Shown: positions 6,537 to 14,985 of the stretch, one piece after another
Layout: each line of letters begins with the position of its first letter
Numbering within the stretch: the first letter of the stretch is position 1
Origin: Solirubrobacteraceae bacterium
Lineage (GTDB): Bacteria > Actinomycetota > Thermoleophilia > Solirubrobacterales > Solirubrobacteraceae
Assembly: GCA_029263125.1 (NCBI GenBank)
Contig: JAJCYD010000033.1
Span: forward strand, 62,001-126,000
DNA: 64,000 nt
Direction: 5' to 3'
The notes under the pieces: generated by a model
Told to the model about the DNA's origin: nothing
Database searches by the model: none
Seen by the model: only the letters and a program-made list of their open reading frames with translations
Position numbers and translations under genes: made by a program

Positions 6537-7877
6537 ATGGCCAACGACGGCATGCATAACCAGAAGCTTCAGACGGTGCCCCACGCGGGCGGCGTGTTCG
6601 GTGCCGATGTCGATCCGGGAATCGGAGGGCGAGGCGGCAGCCCGGATGGGCCGCTGAACATCGTCCACGTCTTCTGGATCGCCGGTATGAGTTGCGACGG
6701 TTGCTCGATCGCCGCCACCGGCGCGACGAACCCGTCCGTCGAGGACCTGCTGCTGGGCAGGATCCCAAACCTGCCCAAGGTCGTGCTCCACCACCCGGTG
6801 CTCTCGCCCGGCGCGGGAACGGAGTTCATCCGGCCGTTCCAGGCCGCGGTGGAAGGCACGCTTGGCGCGCCGTACGTGGTCGTGCTGGAGGGCTCGGTGC
6901 CCGACGACCAGGCGTTCCCCGAGAACAACGGGTACTTCTCGGCGATGGGCGCGGGAGGCTTCGACCCGCTGTCTGACAGCGACCAGCCCAACCGCGTGAC
7001 CGACTGGCTGTGGAGGCTGGCCCCCGGCGCCGCGGCCTACGTCGCGATCGGCACATGCGCGACATGGGGCGGCATCCCAGCCGCCGCAGGCAACATCACC
7101 GGTTCGATGAGCCTCACGGACTTCCTCGGCAAGGACTACCGCTCGGCGCTCGGCGTGCCGGTCGTGAACATCCCCGGGTGCTCACCGGTCGGCGACAACT
7201 TCACCGAGACGGTGGCCGCGGTGCTGCTGTTCCTGCAGAACCTCGCGCCCGTGCCAAAGTTCGACGAGCTCGGACGGCCCGCGTGGCTGTTCAGCGAGAC
7301 GGTGCATCGCCACTGCCCGAAGGCCGGCTACTACGAGGAGGGCGTCTTCGCCGAGGAGCCGGGCGACAACCAGTGCCTCGTGGAGATCGGCTGCTGGGGG
7401 CCCGTCGTGCAATGCAACATCGTCGAGCGCGGCGCGATCAACCACATGGGCGGCTGCATGGTCGCCGGCGGCGCGTGCATCGGATGCACGATGCCCGGCT
7501 TCCCGGACAAGTTCAGCCCCTTCTACAAGGCGCCGCCCGGCTCGGCGATCTCCGGCGGCACGTCGAAGGTCACCGGCGCCGCGATCCGGCGCCTGCGGCG
7601 GATCTCGATGGCAAACGGCAACAGGACGCCGTTGTGGGACAACGCCGGCGAGGTCGCATCGGGGTGGGGCCGGGCCTCTGACATCGGCAACCCGATCAGC
7701 AAGGTGAACTCCTACTTCTACAAGAAGCTGCAGTACAGCGGCTCGGTGAACCACGCCAAGCGCAACAAGAAGCAGCCGCTGCCACAGAGCCGCGACATCC
7801 TGCGCCAGAAGGGCATCGACCTGGAGTCCAGCACCGATGTCCTGCAAGAGCATTTGATCACCCGGGAGGAGCTGTAA
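6537..7877 (+). CDS. hhyS: [NiFe]-hydrogenase small (electron-transfer) subunit, group 1h/1l-like
   Basis: 446 residues from ATG 6537. No twin-arginine signal peptide is visible, in contrast to exported group 1 enzymes. The Fe-S cluster ligands are evident: SCDGCS (Cys53, Cys56), AIGTCATWGG, NIPGCSPVGD, HRHCPKAGYY, IGCWGPVVQCN and GACIGCTMPGFPDK. It passes electrons from the Ni-Fe site toward the membrane through three clusters. The stop directly abuts the large-subunit ATG. Lack of a Tat signal, the NifU-Rieske neighbour and the actinobacterial setting suggest the oxygen-tolerant high-affinity types that consume atmospheric H2. Both subunits look longer than I expect for group 1h, so the subgroup and the symbol are provisional. 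Confidence 0.9.
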   Translation: MANDGMHNQKLQTVPHAGGVFGADVDPGIGGRGGSPDGPLNIVHVFWIAGMSCDGCSIAATGATNPSVEDLLLGRIPNLPKVVLHHPVLSPGAGTEFIRPFQAAVEGTLGAPYVVVLEGSVPDDQAFPENNGYFSAMGAGGFDPLSDSDQPNRVTDWLWRLAPGAAAYVAIGTCATWGGIPAAAGNITGSMSLTDFLGKDYRSALGVPVVNIPGCSPVGDNFTETVAAVLLFLQNLAPVPKFDELGRPAWLFSETVHRHCPKAGYYEEGVFAEEPGDNQCLVEIGCWGPVVQCNIVERGAINHMGGCMVAGGACIGCTMPGFPDKFSPFYKAPPGSAISGGTSKVTGAAIRRLRRISMANGNRTPLWDNAGEVASGWGRASDIGNPISKVNSYFYKKLQYSGSVNHAKRNKKQPLPQSRDILRQKGIDLESSTDVLQEHLITREEL

Positions 7878-9794
7878 ATGTGCTTTAAGAACCTGCCGAT
7901 CGAGTTCGACGCGCAGGGCAACGCGACGCTGAAGCCGGGCGCCGCGAACCCCTACTCGTACACCGAGACCCCCGCGCCGACGCCGATCGAGGACGACCCG
8001 GAGCGGATGCGAGAGCTGTTCGCCCGCAACGGCGCGGTTCGCCGCGTCGACTTCGATCCCGTGACCCGGGTCGCCGGCGCGCTGGCCTTCCACACGGTGG
8101 TGGACCTGGAGAACCGCCAGGTCATGGAGACGGCCTCCATGGCAACGCTGTTCCGCGGCTACGAGATCATCCTCAAGGGCCGCGATCCGCGTGACGCGAT
8201 CTTCATCTCAAGCCGCGCGTGCGGGGTGTGCGGAGGCGTCCACGCGACCTGTTCTGCGCTGGCCTGCGAGATGGCGTTCGGCATCCACCCGCCGCCGATG
8301 GGCGTCGTCGCCCGCAACATGCTGCTCGGCATCGAGTACCTCTACGACCACCCGATCCACCTGTCGCTGCTCGCGGGGCCCGACTTCTCCGAGCCGGCCA
8401 TCCGCGAGACCAACCCGGAGATCTGGGAGCGCGCCGAGCACACGCGTGCGCCGGGCCGCGCCACGCATGGCTATGAGTTCATGTCCGAGCTGATGACCGA
8501 TCTGACGCCGCTGACCGGCAAGCTGTACCTGGAGGGGCTGCACTACACGCGTCTGGCCCGCGAGGCCTACGTGCTGATCGGCGGCAAGTACCCGCACCCG
8601 CAGACGGTCGTTCCCGGCGGCGTCAGCACGACGATCGATGCGTCAGATCTCAACGAGATCATGCTGCGCGTCGTCAAGTACTTCGACTACGGGCGCAAGA
8701 CCGCCGCGATCTGGGATGACCTCGCGGACTTCTTCTATGAGGTCAACCCCAAGTACCAGGACATCGGCACGCGCCCCAAGAGCATGATCGAGCCCGGTCA
8801 GTGGGACGATCCGTACGCCTACGACGGCACGTTCAAGAACTGCGACGACTGGGGCCGCAAGCGCTGGGCGCCGCCCGGCGTGATCGTTGACGGCGAGCTG
8901 GTCACGACGAGCCTGCAGATGCTCAACGCCGGCGTCGAGGAGTTCGTCGAGCACGCGTTCTATGAGGAGTGGACGGGCGACGGCCAGAACCAGCGCTTCC
9001 CAACCGACCCCGCCGGCAACCCGTTGTCGCCCTATCACCCATGGAACAAGGACACGGTCCCCAAGCCGACCGCGACCAACTGGAAGGAGAAGTACTCCTG
9101 GTCGACGGCGCCGCGCTGGGACCGCCAGGCGATGGAGACCGGTGCCTACTCGCGCATCTGGGCGGCCGCGCAGACGGGCGCGGCGAACTTCCGTGACTCC
9201 GACTACATGAACTCCACGGGCCACAGCCTGGAGATCCACCTGCCCAAGGCCGATCTGCCCAACACGCCGATCGAATGGAGCATTCCCGAGACCTGGGGAG
9301 CCTTCGAGCGCAACAGGGCGCGTGCGTACTGCATCCTCTACACGGCCGCGATCGCCTACGACAACCTCATGATGGCGTACGACCTCCTGCGCAAGGGCGG
9401 ACCGGACGCCAAGATGTCCACGCCATACAAGATCCCCAAGGACCACCAGATCGGGGTCGGCCTGTGGAGCGCCGGACGCGGCTACCTCACGCACCACATG
9501 GAGATGGACAAGGGCGTGATCGAGAACTACCAGATCCTCACGCCCTCCACGTGGATGGCATCGCCGAAGGATCCGTTCGGCAACCCGGGTCCCTACGAGG
9601 AGGCCGTTCTGGCGACGCCGCTGCTGGAGAACTACGAGAAGCCCGAGGACTTCAAGGGCATCGACGTGCTTCGGGCGATCCGCAGCTTCGACCCGTGCAT
9701 GCCGTGCACGACCCACATGCACACCGACGATCGGACGATCACTCGCGAGATCATCAGCTGTGCGTGTGGTGCCGAAGGCCCGCATGAGCACTGA
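7878..9794 (+). CDS. hhyL: [NiFe]-hydrogenase large (catalytic) subunit
   Basis: 638 residues. The L1 motif is RACGVCGGVH (Cys115, Cys118, His122) and the L2 motif is SFDPCMPCTTH (Cys607, Cys610, His613), the four cysteines that hold Ni and Fe. The 25-residue tail after His613 contains further Cys (SCACGAEGPHEH) and would be removed if the family's usual endoproteolytic maturation applies. The N-terminus also starts with a Cys (MCFKNLP). No signal peptide. Two candidate maturation proteases follow. The enzyme oxidises H2 and delivers electrons to the small subunit. Confidence 0.93.
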   Translation: MCFKNLPIEFDAQGNATLKPGAANPYSYTETPAPTPIEDDPERMRELFARNGAVRRVDFDPVTRVAGALAFHTVVDLENRQVMETASMATLFRGYEIILKGRDPRDAIFISSRACGVCGGVHATCSALACEMAFGIHPPPMGVVARNMLLGIEYLYDHPIHLSLLAGPDFSEPAIRETNPEIWERAEHTRAPGRATHGYEFMSELMTDLTPLTGKLYLEGLHYTRLAREAYVLIGGKYPHPQTVVPGGVSTTIDASDLNEIMLRVVKYFDYGRKTAAIWDDLADFFYEVNPKYQDIGTRPKSMIEPGQWDDPYAYDGTFKNCDDWGRKRWAPPGVIVDGELVTTSLQMLNAGVEEFVEHAFYEEWTGDGQNQRFPTDPAGNPLSPYHPWNKDTVPKPTATNWKEKYSWSTAPRWDRQAMETGAYSRIWAAAQTGAANFRDSDYMNSTGHSLEIHLPKADLPNTPIEWSIPETWGAFERNRARAYCILYTAAIAYDNLMMAYDLLRKGGPDAKMSTPYKIPKDHQIGVGLWSAGRGYLTHHMEMDKGVIENYQILTPSTWMASPKDPFGNPGPYEEAVLATPLLENYEKPEDFKGIDVLRAIRSFDPCMPCTTHMHTDDRTITREIISCACGAEGPHEH

Positions 9795-9811
9795 GTGCCG
9801 GTAGCACCCCT

Positions 9812-10285
9812 ATGCGGGTTCTCGTCTGCGGCGTCGGCTACCGATTCCTCCGTGACAACGCGGTCGGGGTGTGGATCATCGACACCCTCGCGCCGCAGGC
9901 GAGCAACGGGGTCGAGTTCGAGGATCTCGGCTACCACCCCGTGGGGTTCACGCAGAATCTTCAGGAACGACCCCCCTACGATCGCATCGTGTTCGTGGGG
10001 GCGGTCGCGCGCGAACGGACCCCCGGGGCCGTGACGACCTATCGCTACGACCACGTCCTTCCGGACGTCACGGAGATCCAGGAACGCGTCGCGGACTCGG
10101 TCACGGGATCGATCTCCCTGGATAACCTGGTGATCGTGGCCGAGGCGTTCAAGGCACTGCCCGAGGACGTGTGGGTCGTGGAGATCGAGCCCGCCGACGA
10201 GACGTGGGGCGACGGCTTCAGCCCAGAGATCGAGGCCGGCCTGCCCAAGATCATGGAGACGGTATGGAGTTTGACCAAGCCGTAA
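9812..10285 (+). CDS. Degenerate hydrogenase maturation protease-like protein
   Basis: 157 residues. The N-terminus MRVLVCGVGYRFLRDNAVG aligns with the HybD/HycI (M52) nickel-protease start, normally G-x-G-N-x-L-x-x-D-(D/E)-x-x-G. The usual Asn of GN is Tyr and the acidic Ni-binding residue is Asn (RDNAVG). Later segments RIVFVGAVARERTPGAV and VVEIEPADETWGDGFSPE resemble the fold's later strands. Loss of the metal ligand argues against protease activity; a scaffold or chaperone for the large subunit is possible. It overlaps the next gene by 22 bp. An ordinary protease is encoded at 11121. Confidence 0.7.
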   Translation: MRVLVCGVGYRFLRDNAVGVWIIDTLAPQASNGVEFEDLGYHPVGFTQNLQERPPYDRIVFVGAVARERTPGAVTTYRYDHVLPDVTEIQERVADSVTGSISLDNLVIVAEAFKALPEDVWVVEIEPADETWGDGFSPEIEAGLPKIMETVWSLTKP

Positions 10286-11124
10286 CGCAGCTCGCGACGC
10301 TCGTCGAGACGCTCGAGCGCGATGGTGACGAGCGAGCGCTGCTGCTGCTCGCGCTCGTCGACGACGTGCACCGCCCCGGCATCGAGCAGATCGTCGCCGG
10401 CGAGTTCGAGCGTCCCGAGGCGCTCGCGCTGCGGTCGATGTACGGGCTGGCGCCGGTCGACCAGACGACCGAGGCCGAGGAGGCGCTCGACGAGATCAGG
10501 CCGTACATCGAATCCCACGGCGGCGCGCTGGAGCTCGTGGAGGTGCGCGACGGGGTCGTCAGCGTGCGGATGACCGGGTCCTGCAACGGCTGCGCGGCTT
10601 CGGCGATGACGCTTCGGCGCGGGATCGAGGAGAAGCTTCGCGAACGGCTGGACTGGTTTGAAGAGGTGGTGGCGCTGGAGCCCGAGCCCCAGGACGACGA
10701 CGGGTCGCTGCCGCTGTTGCAGATCCAGCAGGTTCCCAAGCCGGCGGCGAGCAACGGCGCGGCGGACTCCCAGCTGCTGCAGATCGGCAAGCTCAAGAAG
10801 CCGGTCTTCGTCGACGTCGGACGGCTTGACGAGCTGCCGCCGGGCACGTCCAAGGCCGTGGACGTCGACGGCAACTCCGTCCTGATCTTGAACATCGATG
10901 ACGAGCCATACGCCTTCGCCAACGTCTGCCCGGCGGCGGGGGGGCGCTTGCCGCTGGAGGGCGCTCGCCTCACCGACGGCGTGCTCGTATGCCCGTGGCA
11001 CAACTGCGCCTACGACGCCCGCTCCGGCAAGCGCGTCGACGACGAGCCCGGCGAGCCGGCGCTGGCGGTGCTGCCGATCGCCGTTCGCGACGGCGTCCTC
11101 AAGGTCGCCGCCAACGCCTCGTGA
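10264..11124 (+). CDS. NifU C-terminal domain fused to an atypical Rieske domain
   Basis: 286 residues from ATG 10264. After an N-terminal helical region, residues 75-135 form a NifU-type scaffold (IRPYIESHGGALELVEV, then SCNGCAASAMTLRRGIEEKL) with the CxxC that binds a transient Fe-S cluster. The C-terminal 100 residues are Rieske-like: NVCPAAGGRLPLEG and LVCPWHNCAYDARSG. The first Rieske ligand pair, normally C-x-H, reads C-P-A, so one histidine is missing while C-x-x-H in the second half is kept. NifU/Rieske-type genes are, to my recollection, common next to group 1h hydrogenases. It may load or relay clusters of the small subunit. Confidence 0.83.
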   Translation: MEFDQAVTQLATLVETLERDGDERALLLLALVDDVHRPGIEQIVAGEFERPEALALRSMYGLAPVDQTTEAEEALDEIRPYIESHGGALELVEVRDGVVSVRMTGSCNGCAASAMTLRRGIEEKLRERLDWFEEVVALEPEPQDDDGSLPLLQIQQVPKPAASNGAADSQLLQIGKLKKPVFVDVGRLDELPPGTSKAVDVDGNSVLILNIDDEPYAFANVCPAAGGRLPLEGARLTDGVLVCPWHNCAYDARSGKRVDDEPGEPALAVLPIAVRDGVLKVAANAS

Positions 11125-11612
11125 GCACGGCGCCACCCTTCGAGCCGGCTGACGTTCGATCGACGCGGGTGCTCGTCGCCGGCGTGGGAAACGTGTTGCG
11201 CGGCGACGACGGGTTCGGGCCCGCGGTCGCCGAGCTGCTGGTCGGGCTTCCCGAGGGCGTGGAGGTCATCGAAACCGGGACGGGCGGCATCGCGCTCCTG
11301 CAGGAGCTCATGGTCGGCTGCTCCGGCCTGATCGTGATCGACGCGGTAGAGCGGGGAGCTGAGCCGGGAACGCTCTTCTACATCGAGCCCGAGATCGAGG
11401 AGACCGGACATGTGCCCGATGTCCATCTCGCCAACCCGGCTCGCGTGCTGTCGATGGCCAAGACGATGGGCCTGCTGCCCGAGCGCGTCGTGATCATCGG
11501 CTGTCAGCCGCTGGACACCGAAGAGCTGTGCCAGGGGCTCTCGCCCCCAGTGCAGCATGCGCTGCACATCGCCGTCAACAGGATCGAGGAGACAGTACAT
11601 GCCTGGCTATAA
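11121..11612 (+). CDS. Hydrogenase maturation protease (peptidase M52)
   Basis: 163 residues from GTG 11121, overlapping the previous stop (GTGA). The family start VLVAGVGNVLRGDDGFGPAVAE is intact, including the GN and the acidic Ni-sensing residue. VIDAVERGAEP gives the central Asp and PDVHLANPARV the His ligand. These endopeptidases sense nickel in the large subunit and cut its C-terminal extension after the last metal-binding His/Arg. The 25-residue tail of the large subunit here is a plausible substrate. Confidence 0.9.
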   Translation: MSTAPPFEPADVRSTRVLVAGVGNVLRGDDGFGPAVAELLVGLPEGVEVIETGTGGIALLQELMVGCSGLIVIDAVERGAEPGTLFYIEPEIEETGHVPDVHLANPARVLSMAKTMGLLPERVVIIGCQPLDTEELCQGLSPPVQHALHIAVNRIEETVHAWL

Positions 11613-12489
11613 CTCGATCGAGGAGCTGCGCACGGCGCTCACGAATGAGTGCTATCTCACCGACGACGGTCTCGCCACCGTGGTGTTCCTCGCGTTGCGA
11701 TTGCGAAAGCCCTTGCTCGTCGAGGGCGAACCGGGGGTTGGCAAGACCGAGCTGGCCAAGGCGCTGTCGGCGGCGACCGGAGCGCCTCTGATCCGCCTGC
11801 AGTGCTACGAGGGCATCGACGTCCATCACGCGCTCTATGACTGGGACTATCCGCGCCAGCTGCTGCAGCTTCGAGCGGGCGGGTCGACTCCGCTGTACTC
11901 CGAGGAGTTCCTGCTGCGCCGACCCCTGCTGGAGGCGCTCGCCCAGCCCGGGGCGGTCCTGCTGATCGACGAGCTCGATCGCGCCGACGACGAGTTCGAA
12001 GCGTTCCTGCTGGAGTTCCTGTCGGACTTCCAGGTGACCGTCCCCGAGATCGGGGTCATCCGCGCGCAGGAGCCGCCGATCGTGATCATCACGTCCAACC
12101 GCACGCGCGACCTGCACGAGGCGCTCAAGCGGCGCTGCCTCTACCACTGGATCGACCATCCTGACCTGCAGCGAGAGGTCGCGATCGCGCGGGCGCGCCT
12201 GCCGCATGTGGGCCAGCAGCTCGCAGACCAGGTCTGCGCGTTCGTGCAGGATCTCCGCTGGCTGGACCTCTACCGTTCGCCCGGCGTCGGCGAGACGCTG
12301 GACTGGGTCGAGGCGTTCCATGCGCTCGGGCGCTACGAGATCGACGCCCAGACCGCCAGCAGCACGCTTGGCACGCTGCTCAAGGAGCGCGACGACCTCG
12401 AGCGCATCCGCTCGGGAGGCGGTCTGGACGCGCTGATCGCACGATCCGCCGAGCGCGCTCGCAGCGCGCGACAGGGGAACTTCGGATGA
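11599..12489 (+). CDS. MoxR/CoxD-type AAA+ ATPase of the hydrogenase operon
   Basis: 296 residues from ATG 11599, overlapping the protease gene. Walker A is VEGEPGVGKTELAKAL, Walker B is AVLLIDELDRADDEFEAFL, and sensor/arginine-finger segments are IITSNRTRDLHEALKRRC. It closely resembles the CoxD gene at 54518 (identical blocks IRLQCYEGID, LLIDELDRADD and TSNRTRDLH). CoxD unfolds apo-CO dehydrogenase so that Mo-Cu can be completed. Having a copy translationally coupled to a vWA partner inside a hydrogenase operon suggests a parallel remodelling step for the hydrogenase. Confidence 0.9.
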   Translation: MPGYNSIEELRTALTNECYLTDDGLATVVFLALRLRKPLLVEGEPGVGKTELAKALSAATGAPLIRLQCYEGIDVHHALYDWDYPRQLLQLRAGGSTPLYSEEFLLRRPLLEALAQPGAVLLIDELDRADDEFEAFLLEFLSDFQVTVPEIGVIRAQEPPIVIITSNRTRDLHEALKRRCLYHWIDHPDLQREVAIARARLPHVGQQLADQVCAFVQDLRWLDLYRSPGVGETLDWVEAFHALGRYEIDAQTASSTLGTLLKERDDLERIRSGGGLDALIARSAERARSARQGNFG

Positions 12490-13763
12490 TCGTGGGAGCG
12501 CACAGGCGCACACCTGAGCAGGCCATCGTCGTGGCTGCCGTCGGACTGGCTCGCGCGCTACGCGAGCTCGGGCTCTCGGCGAGCGTCGACGCCGAGCACA
12601 CGTTCCTGCGAGCTCTGACCCTGATCGACGTTCGCGACCGTACCCAGATGTTCTGGGCGGGGCACTGCGCCTTCGTGCACACGCCCGAGGAACTGGCGGT
12701 CTTCGAGGTCGTCTTCGAACGCTTCTGGGAGGGCCGGCCGCTGATCCTGCAGGAGGCCGGCTCCGAGCACGGCGAGAGCGACGCGCGCATGCAGGGCTCC
12801 CATCACGGTGGCGAGGCGTTGCCGCAGTTCGGCGGCGAGGCCCGCACCGCGGTCCCGCTGGACGGCGCCGGCAACCGCGCGATCCAGGACATCCCGACGG
12901 CCGAAGGGGACACCGGGACCAGCCACCAGGAACGTGGCATCCTCGCCGCGTGGAGCGACGAGGAAGCGCTGAGCCGGCGCGAGAACCTCGAATATCAGCC
13001 CGACGAACTGCTCGCCCTGCGCCTGCTCGCACACGAGATCAGGCGTCAGGCTCCCGCCCGGCGCTCACGCCGCGCCAGGCCATCCCATCACGGCAATCGC
13101 TTTGACGTGCGCGGGACGGTGCGAGAATCGCTCGCCACCGAAGGCGAGACCTTTCGGCTCGCGTTCAGCGCCCCGACGCTGCGACCGCGCCGGCTGCTGT
13201 TCATCTGCGACGTCTCGGGCTCGATGGAGCGCTATTCGCGGGTGCTGCTGGCCACGCTGAAGGCGGCGATCGGCGCCGCCCGCAAGGCGGAGGCGTTCGT
13301 CTTCGCGACGCGGCTGACGCGCTTGACGAAGTCCCTGCACGGCCAGGATCTCGAGCGCTCGCTCGAGAAGGCGCGCGCGGCCGTCCCGGACTGGTCGGGC
13401 GGCACGCGGATCGGCGCGGCGCTGGCGGACTTCAACGCCAGCTACGGCCGCCGCGGGTTTGCGCGCGGTGCGATCGTGCTGGTCGTCAGCGACGGCTGGG
13501 ACCGCGGCGATCCGAAGATCCTCGCGGGCGAGGTCGAGCGCCTGCAGATGCAGGCCCGGCGGCTGGTCTGGATCAACCCGCGGCCGATGAGCGTCGACCG
13601 GCAGCCGCTGGCCATCGGCATGCGTGCCGCGATGCCGTACATCGACGACTTCGTGCCCGGGCACGATCCGCGCGCGGTCGCTGGACTCGCGCAGCTGATC
13701 GGCGGTCTGGCGGGCGAACGACCGGCGCGCAGAGCCGTCGCGCCAGCAACCGCCGGCGGCTGA
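12486..13763 (+). CDS. vWA-domain CoxE-like protein of the hydrogenase operon
   Basis: 425 residues, ATGA overlap with the MoxR gene. The C-terminal half is a von Willebrand A domain with the MIDAS motif ICDVSGSMERYS, then AFVFATRLTRLTKSL and VVSDGWDRGDPKIL. The N-terminal half is helical with a low-complexity linker. It is the paralogue of CoxE at 55476 (shared FVFATRLTRLTK and SDGW-RGDP blocks). MoxR-vWA pairs work together as metal-insertion or remodelling chaperones. The gene ends 177 bp before cassette A. Confidence 0.88.
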   Translation: MIVGAHRRTPEQAIVVAAVGLARALRELGLSASVDAEHTFLRALTLIDVRDRTQMFWAGHCAFVHTPEELAVFEVVFERFWEGRPLILQEAGSEHGESDARMQGSHHGGEALPQFGGEARTAVPLDGAGNRAIQDIPTAEGDTGTSHQERGILAAWSDEEALSRRENLEYQPDELLALRLLAHEIRRQAPARRSRRARPSHHGNRFDVRGTVRESLATEGETFRLAFSAPTLRPRRLLFICDVSGSMERYSRVLLATLKAAIGAARKAEAFVFATRLTRLTKSLHGQDLERSLEKARAAVPDWSGGTRIGAALADFNASYGRRGFARGAIVLVVSDGWDRGDPKILAGEVERLQMQARRLVWINPRPMSVDRQPLAIGMRAAMPYIDDFVPGHDPRAVAGLAQLIGGLAGERPARRAVAPATAGG

Positions 13764-13871
13764 GCGGCGCGCCGTGACCGTTGCTCGCAACCTGCTTGTG
13801 AGCAGGCAAGAAGGTCCGTCGGCCGACGCGGCTTCGGCCCACCTGTGGCAGCCGCCAGAGCTGGCGCGCAA

Positions 13872-13888
13872 TAGGTGTGCGGGACATA
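13872..13888. promoter_or_regulatory. Shared regulatory motif upstream of cassette A
   Basis: TAGGTGTGCGGGACATA here and TAGGTGTGTGGATCATA at 3376-3392 differ at only three or four positions. It lies about 55 bp upstream of the first cassette A gene in the 13764-13940 gap, which otherwise contains a short CCTGC-N6-GCAGG hairpin (about 13791-13806) that may end the vWA transcript weakly. Confidence 0.4.
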
Positions 13889-13940
13889 CAGTCTTGTGTT
13901 ACGCTCAATCCATGTTCAACGTCGTCTCTGGGGGTCTCAA

Positions 13941-14192
13941 ATGATGGCTTCGACCGGCGGGTGGTACCTCGGTCTGGGAATCGGTGTGAGCATCGTGGTC
14001 GTCGTGGTCGTTCTCGTGTGCATGATCATCGGGTACGCGGCGAAGATCGCCGGTCAGGCGAAGAAGGGAACCGAGGCGATGGATGCGGCATTCGCCAACA
14101 CCGACTCGGTCTGGCGCATTCGCGATATCAATCGATCGACTACGGGCATTTGGCGGGCCGCCGAATCCGCCCGCAAGTCCCTGGGGGGTTAG
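13941..14192 (+). CDS. Cassette A protein 1: small single-TM membrane protein
   Basis: 83 residues from ATG 13941 (a second ATG follows at once). A short polar start (MMASTGGWYLG) leads into one very hydrophobic segment (GIGVSIVVVVVVLVCMIIGY, about residues 12-31), then a basic-amphipathic cytosolic-looking tail (AKIAGQAKKGTEAMD, IRDINRSTTGIWRA). No known domain. It matches cassette B protein 1 (43496): both have a W-Y start, a Val/Ile-rich TM and an AxxIAxQA stretch straight after it. Nothing indicates enzymatic function. Confidence 0.72.
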   Translation: MMASTGGWYLGLGIGVSIVVVVVVLVCMIIGYAAKIAGQAKKGTEAMDAAFANTDSVWRIRDINRSTTGIWRAAESARKSLGG

Positions 14193-14198
14193 GCCGGC

Positions 14199-14453
14199 AT
14201 GACAGAGATCGAAATCTGGCAGACGAGTCTCCTGATCGGAGGGATCGTGCTCGTTGCCGTCGTCGCGCTGCTTTCCGTGCTCCTGTACGTCGTGCGCGAC
14301 GTCAACCGCAACGTCTTTGACCTGTGGACCGCCACCAAGCGCGTGGCGACGAACACGACGGGCCTGTACCAGCTCGCGGGCACGGCTTCGATCGTTCGCG
14401 CGTTGCGCGAAGAGCTGCTGCGCCAGGAAAAGCTGCTGGGTGGCGGACGATGA
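14199..14453 (+). CDS. Cassette A protein 2: small single-TM membrane protein
   Basis: 84 residues, 6 bp after protein 1. One TM (SLLIGGIVLVAVVALLSVLL, about 10-29) is followed by YVVRDVNRNVFDLWTATKRVA and an amphipathic helix ending in EELLRQEKLLGG. The counterpart in cassette B is 43756-44061: W-Q near the start, the same TM length, then a V-x-D-(V/I) turn and an A-T-x-T/H-T-S region. Function unknown; probably a structural subunit of a membrane assembly. Confidence 0.72.
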   Translation: MTEIEIWQTSLLIGGIVLVAVVALLSVLLYVVRDVNRNVFDLWTATKRVATNTTGLYQLAGTASIVRALREELLRQEKLLGGGR

Positions 14454-14731
14454 GCGCCCCGCTTCTCGGCACGAGCATCCCGCTGCTGTACGTCATCTCG
14501 GTGATCGAGGTCGTGCTCTTGGTCGCCATCCTGGGCGCGTTCCTGCTGGTCGTCGCGAAGTATCTGCGCGCCACGGCATCAACGCTCGCCGAGGTCACGT
14601 GGGGCGCGCGCGCCGTCGAGCGCCAGCTGCGCGCGGTCGGCTCCAATATCCGCCACGTCAACGCGGGTCTGACCGACGCGGCAACAGTGCTTCCGAAGGT
14701 CATCGAGCGTGCGGGTGGAGGTCCGGCATGA
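14450..14731 (+). CDS. Cassette A protein 3: small single-TM membrane protein
   Basis: 93 residues from ATG 14450, ATGA overlap with protein 2. The TM (LLYVISVIEVVLLVAILGAF, about 11-30) has a Glu inside the membrane span, matching the YIEAALLVVILSIGL span of cassette B protein 3 (44058). After the TM come VAKYLRATASTLAEV and a long helix that ends with VLPKVIERAG; cassette B has VLPGIAAKAALVVRK in the same place. The conserved acidic residue within a TM is unusual and suggests helix packing in a complex. Confidence 0.72.
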   Translation: MSAPLLGTSIPLLYVISVIEVVLLVAILGAFLLVVAKYLRATASTLAEVTWGARAVERQLRAVGSNIRHVNAGLTDAATVLPKVIERAGGGPA

Positions 14732-14976
14732 GTCTCTGGTGGGTCGTGAACATCGTTCTGATCGCGGTGATCATCCCCGTGGTGGTCGGCATCCTGCTCC
14801 AGGTGCTCACACCGCTCTTTCAGATCAAGAAATACGCGGACGACATCCTGGAGTACGGCGGGAAGCTGCCGGAACACCTCGACCAGCTTGGCGAGCTCGC
14901 CAAGACCCGGGATCTCGTCAAGCAGGCCGGTGCCGGCCTCGGCCGCTATGTCAGCGCGCTCGACAACATTCGCTAG
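14728..14976 (+). CDS. Cassette A protein 4: small single-TM membrane protein
   Basis: 82 residues, ATGA overlap with protein 3. The start MSLWWVVNIVLIAVIIPVVV is hydrophobic from the first residues; the matching gene in cassette B (44339) begins MIYLWVMDIILVASLFLLGG. After the TM is a Gln/Lys turn and a helix with LDQLGELAKTRDLVKQAGAG. No signal-peptidase site is obvious, so it is likely retained as a signal anchor. Confidence 0.72.
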   Translation: MSLWWVVNIVLIAVIIPVVVGILLQVLTPLFQIKKYADDILEYGGKLPEHLDQLGELAKTRDLVKQAGAGLGRYVSALDNIR

Positions 14977-14985
14977 GAGGACAAG

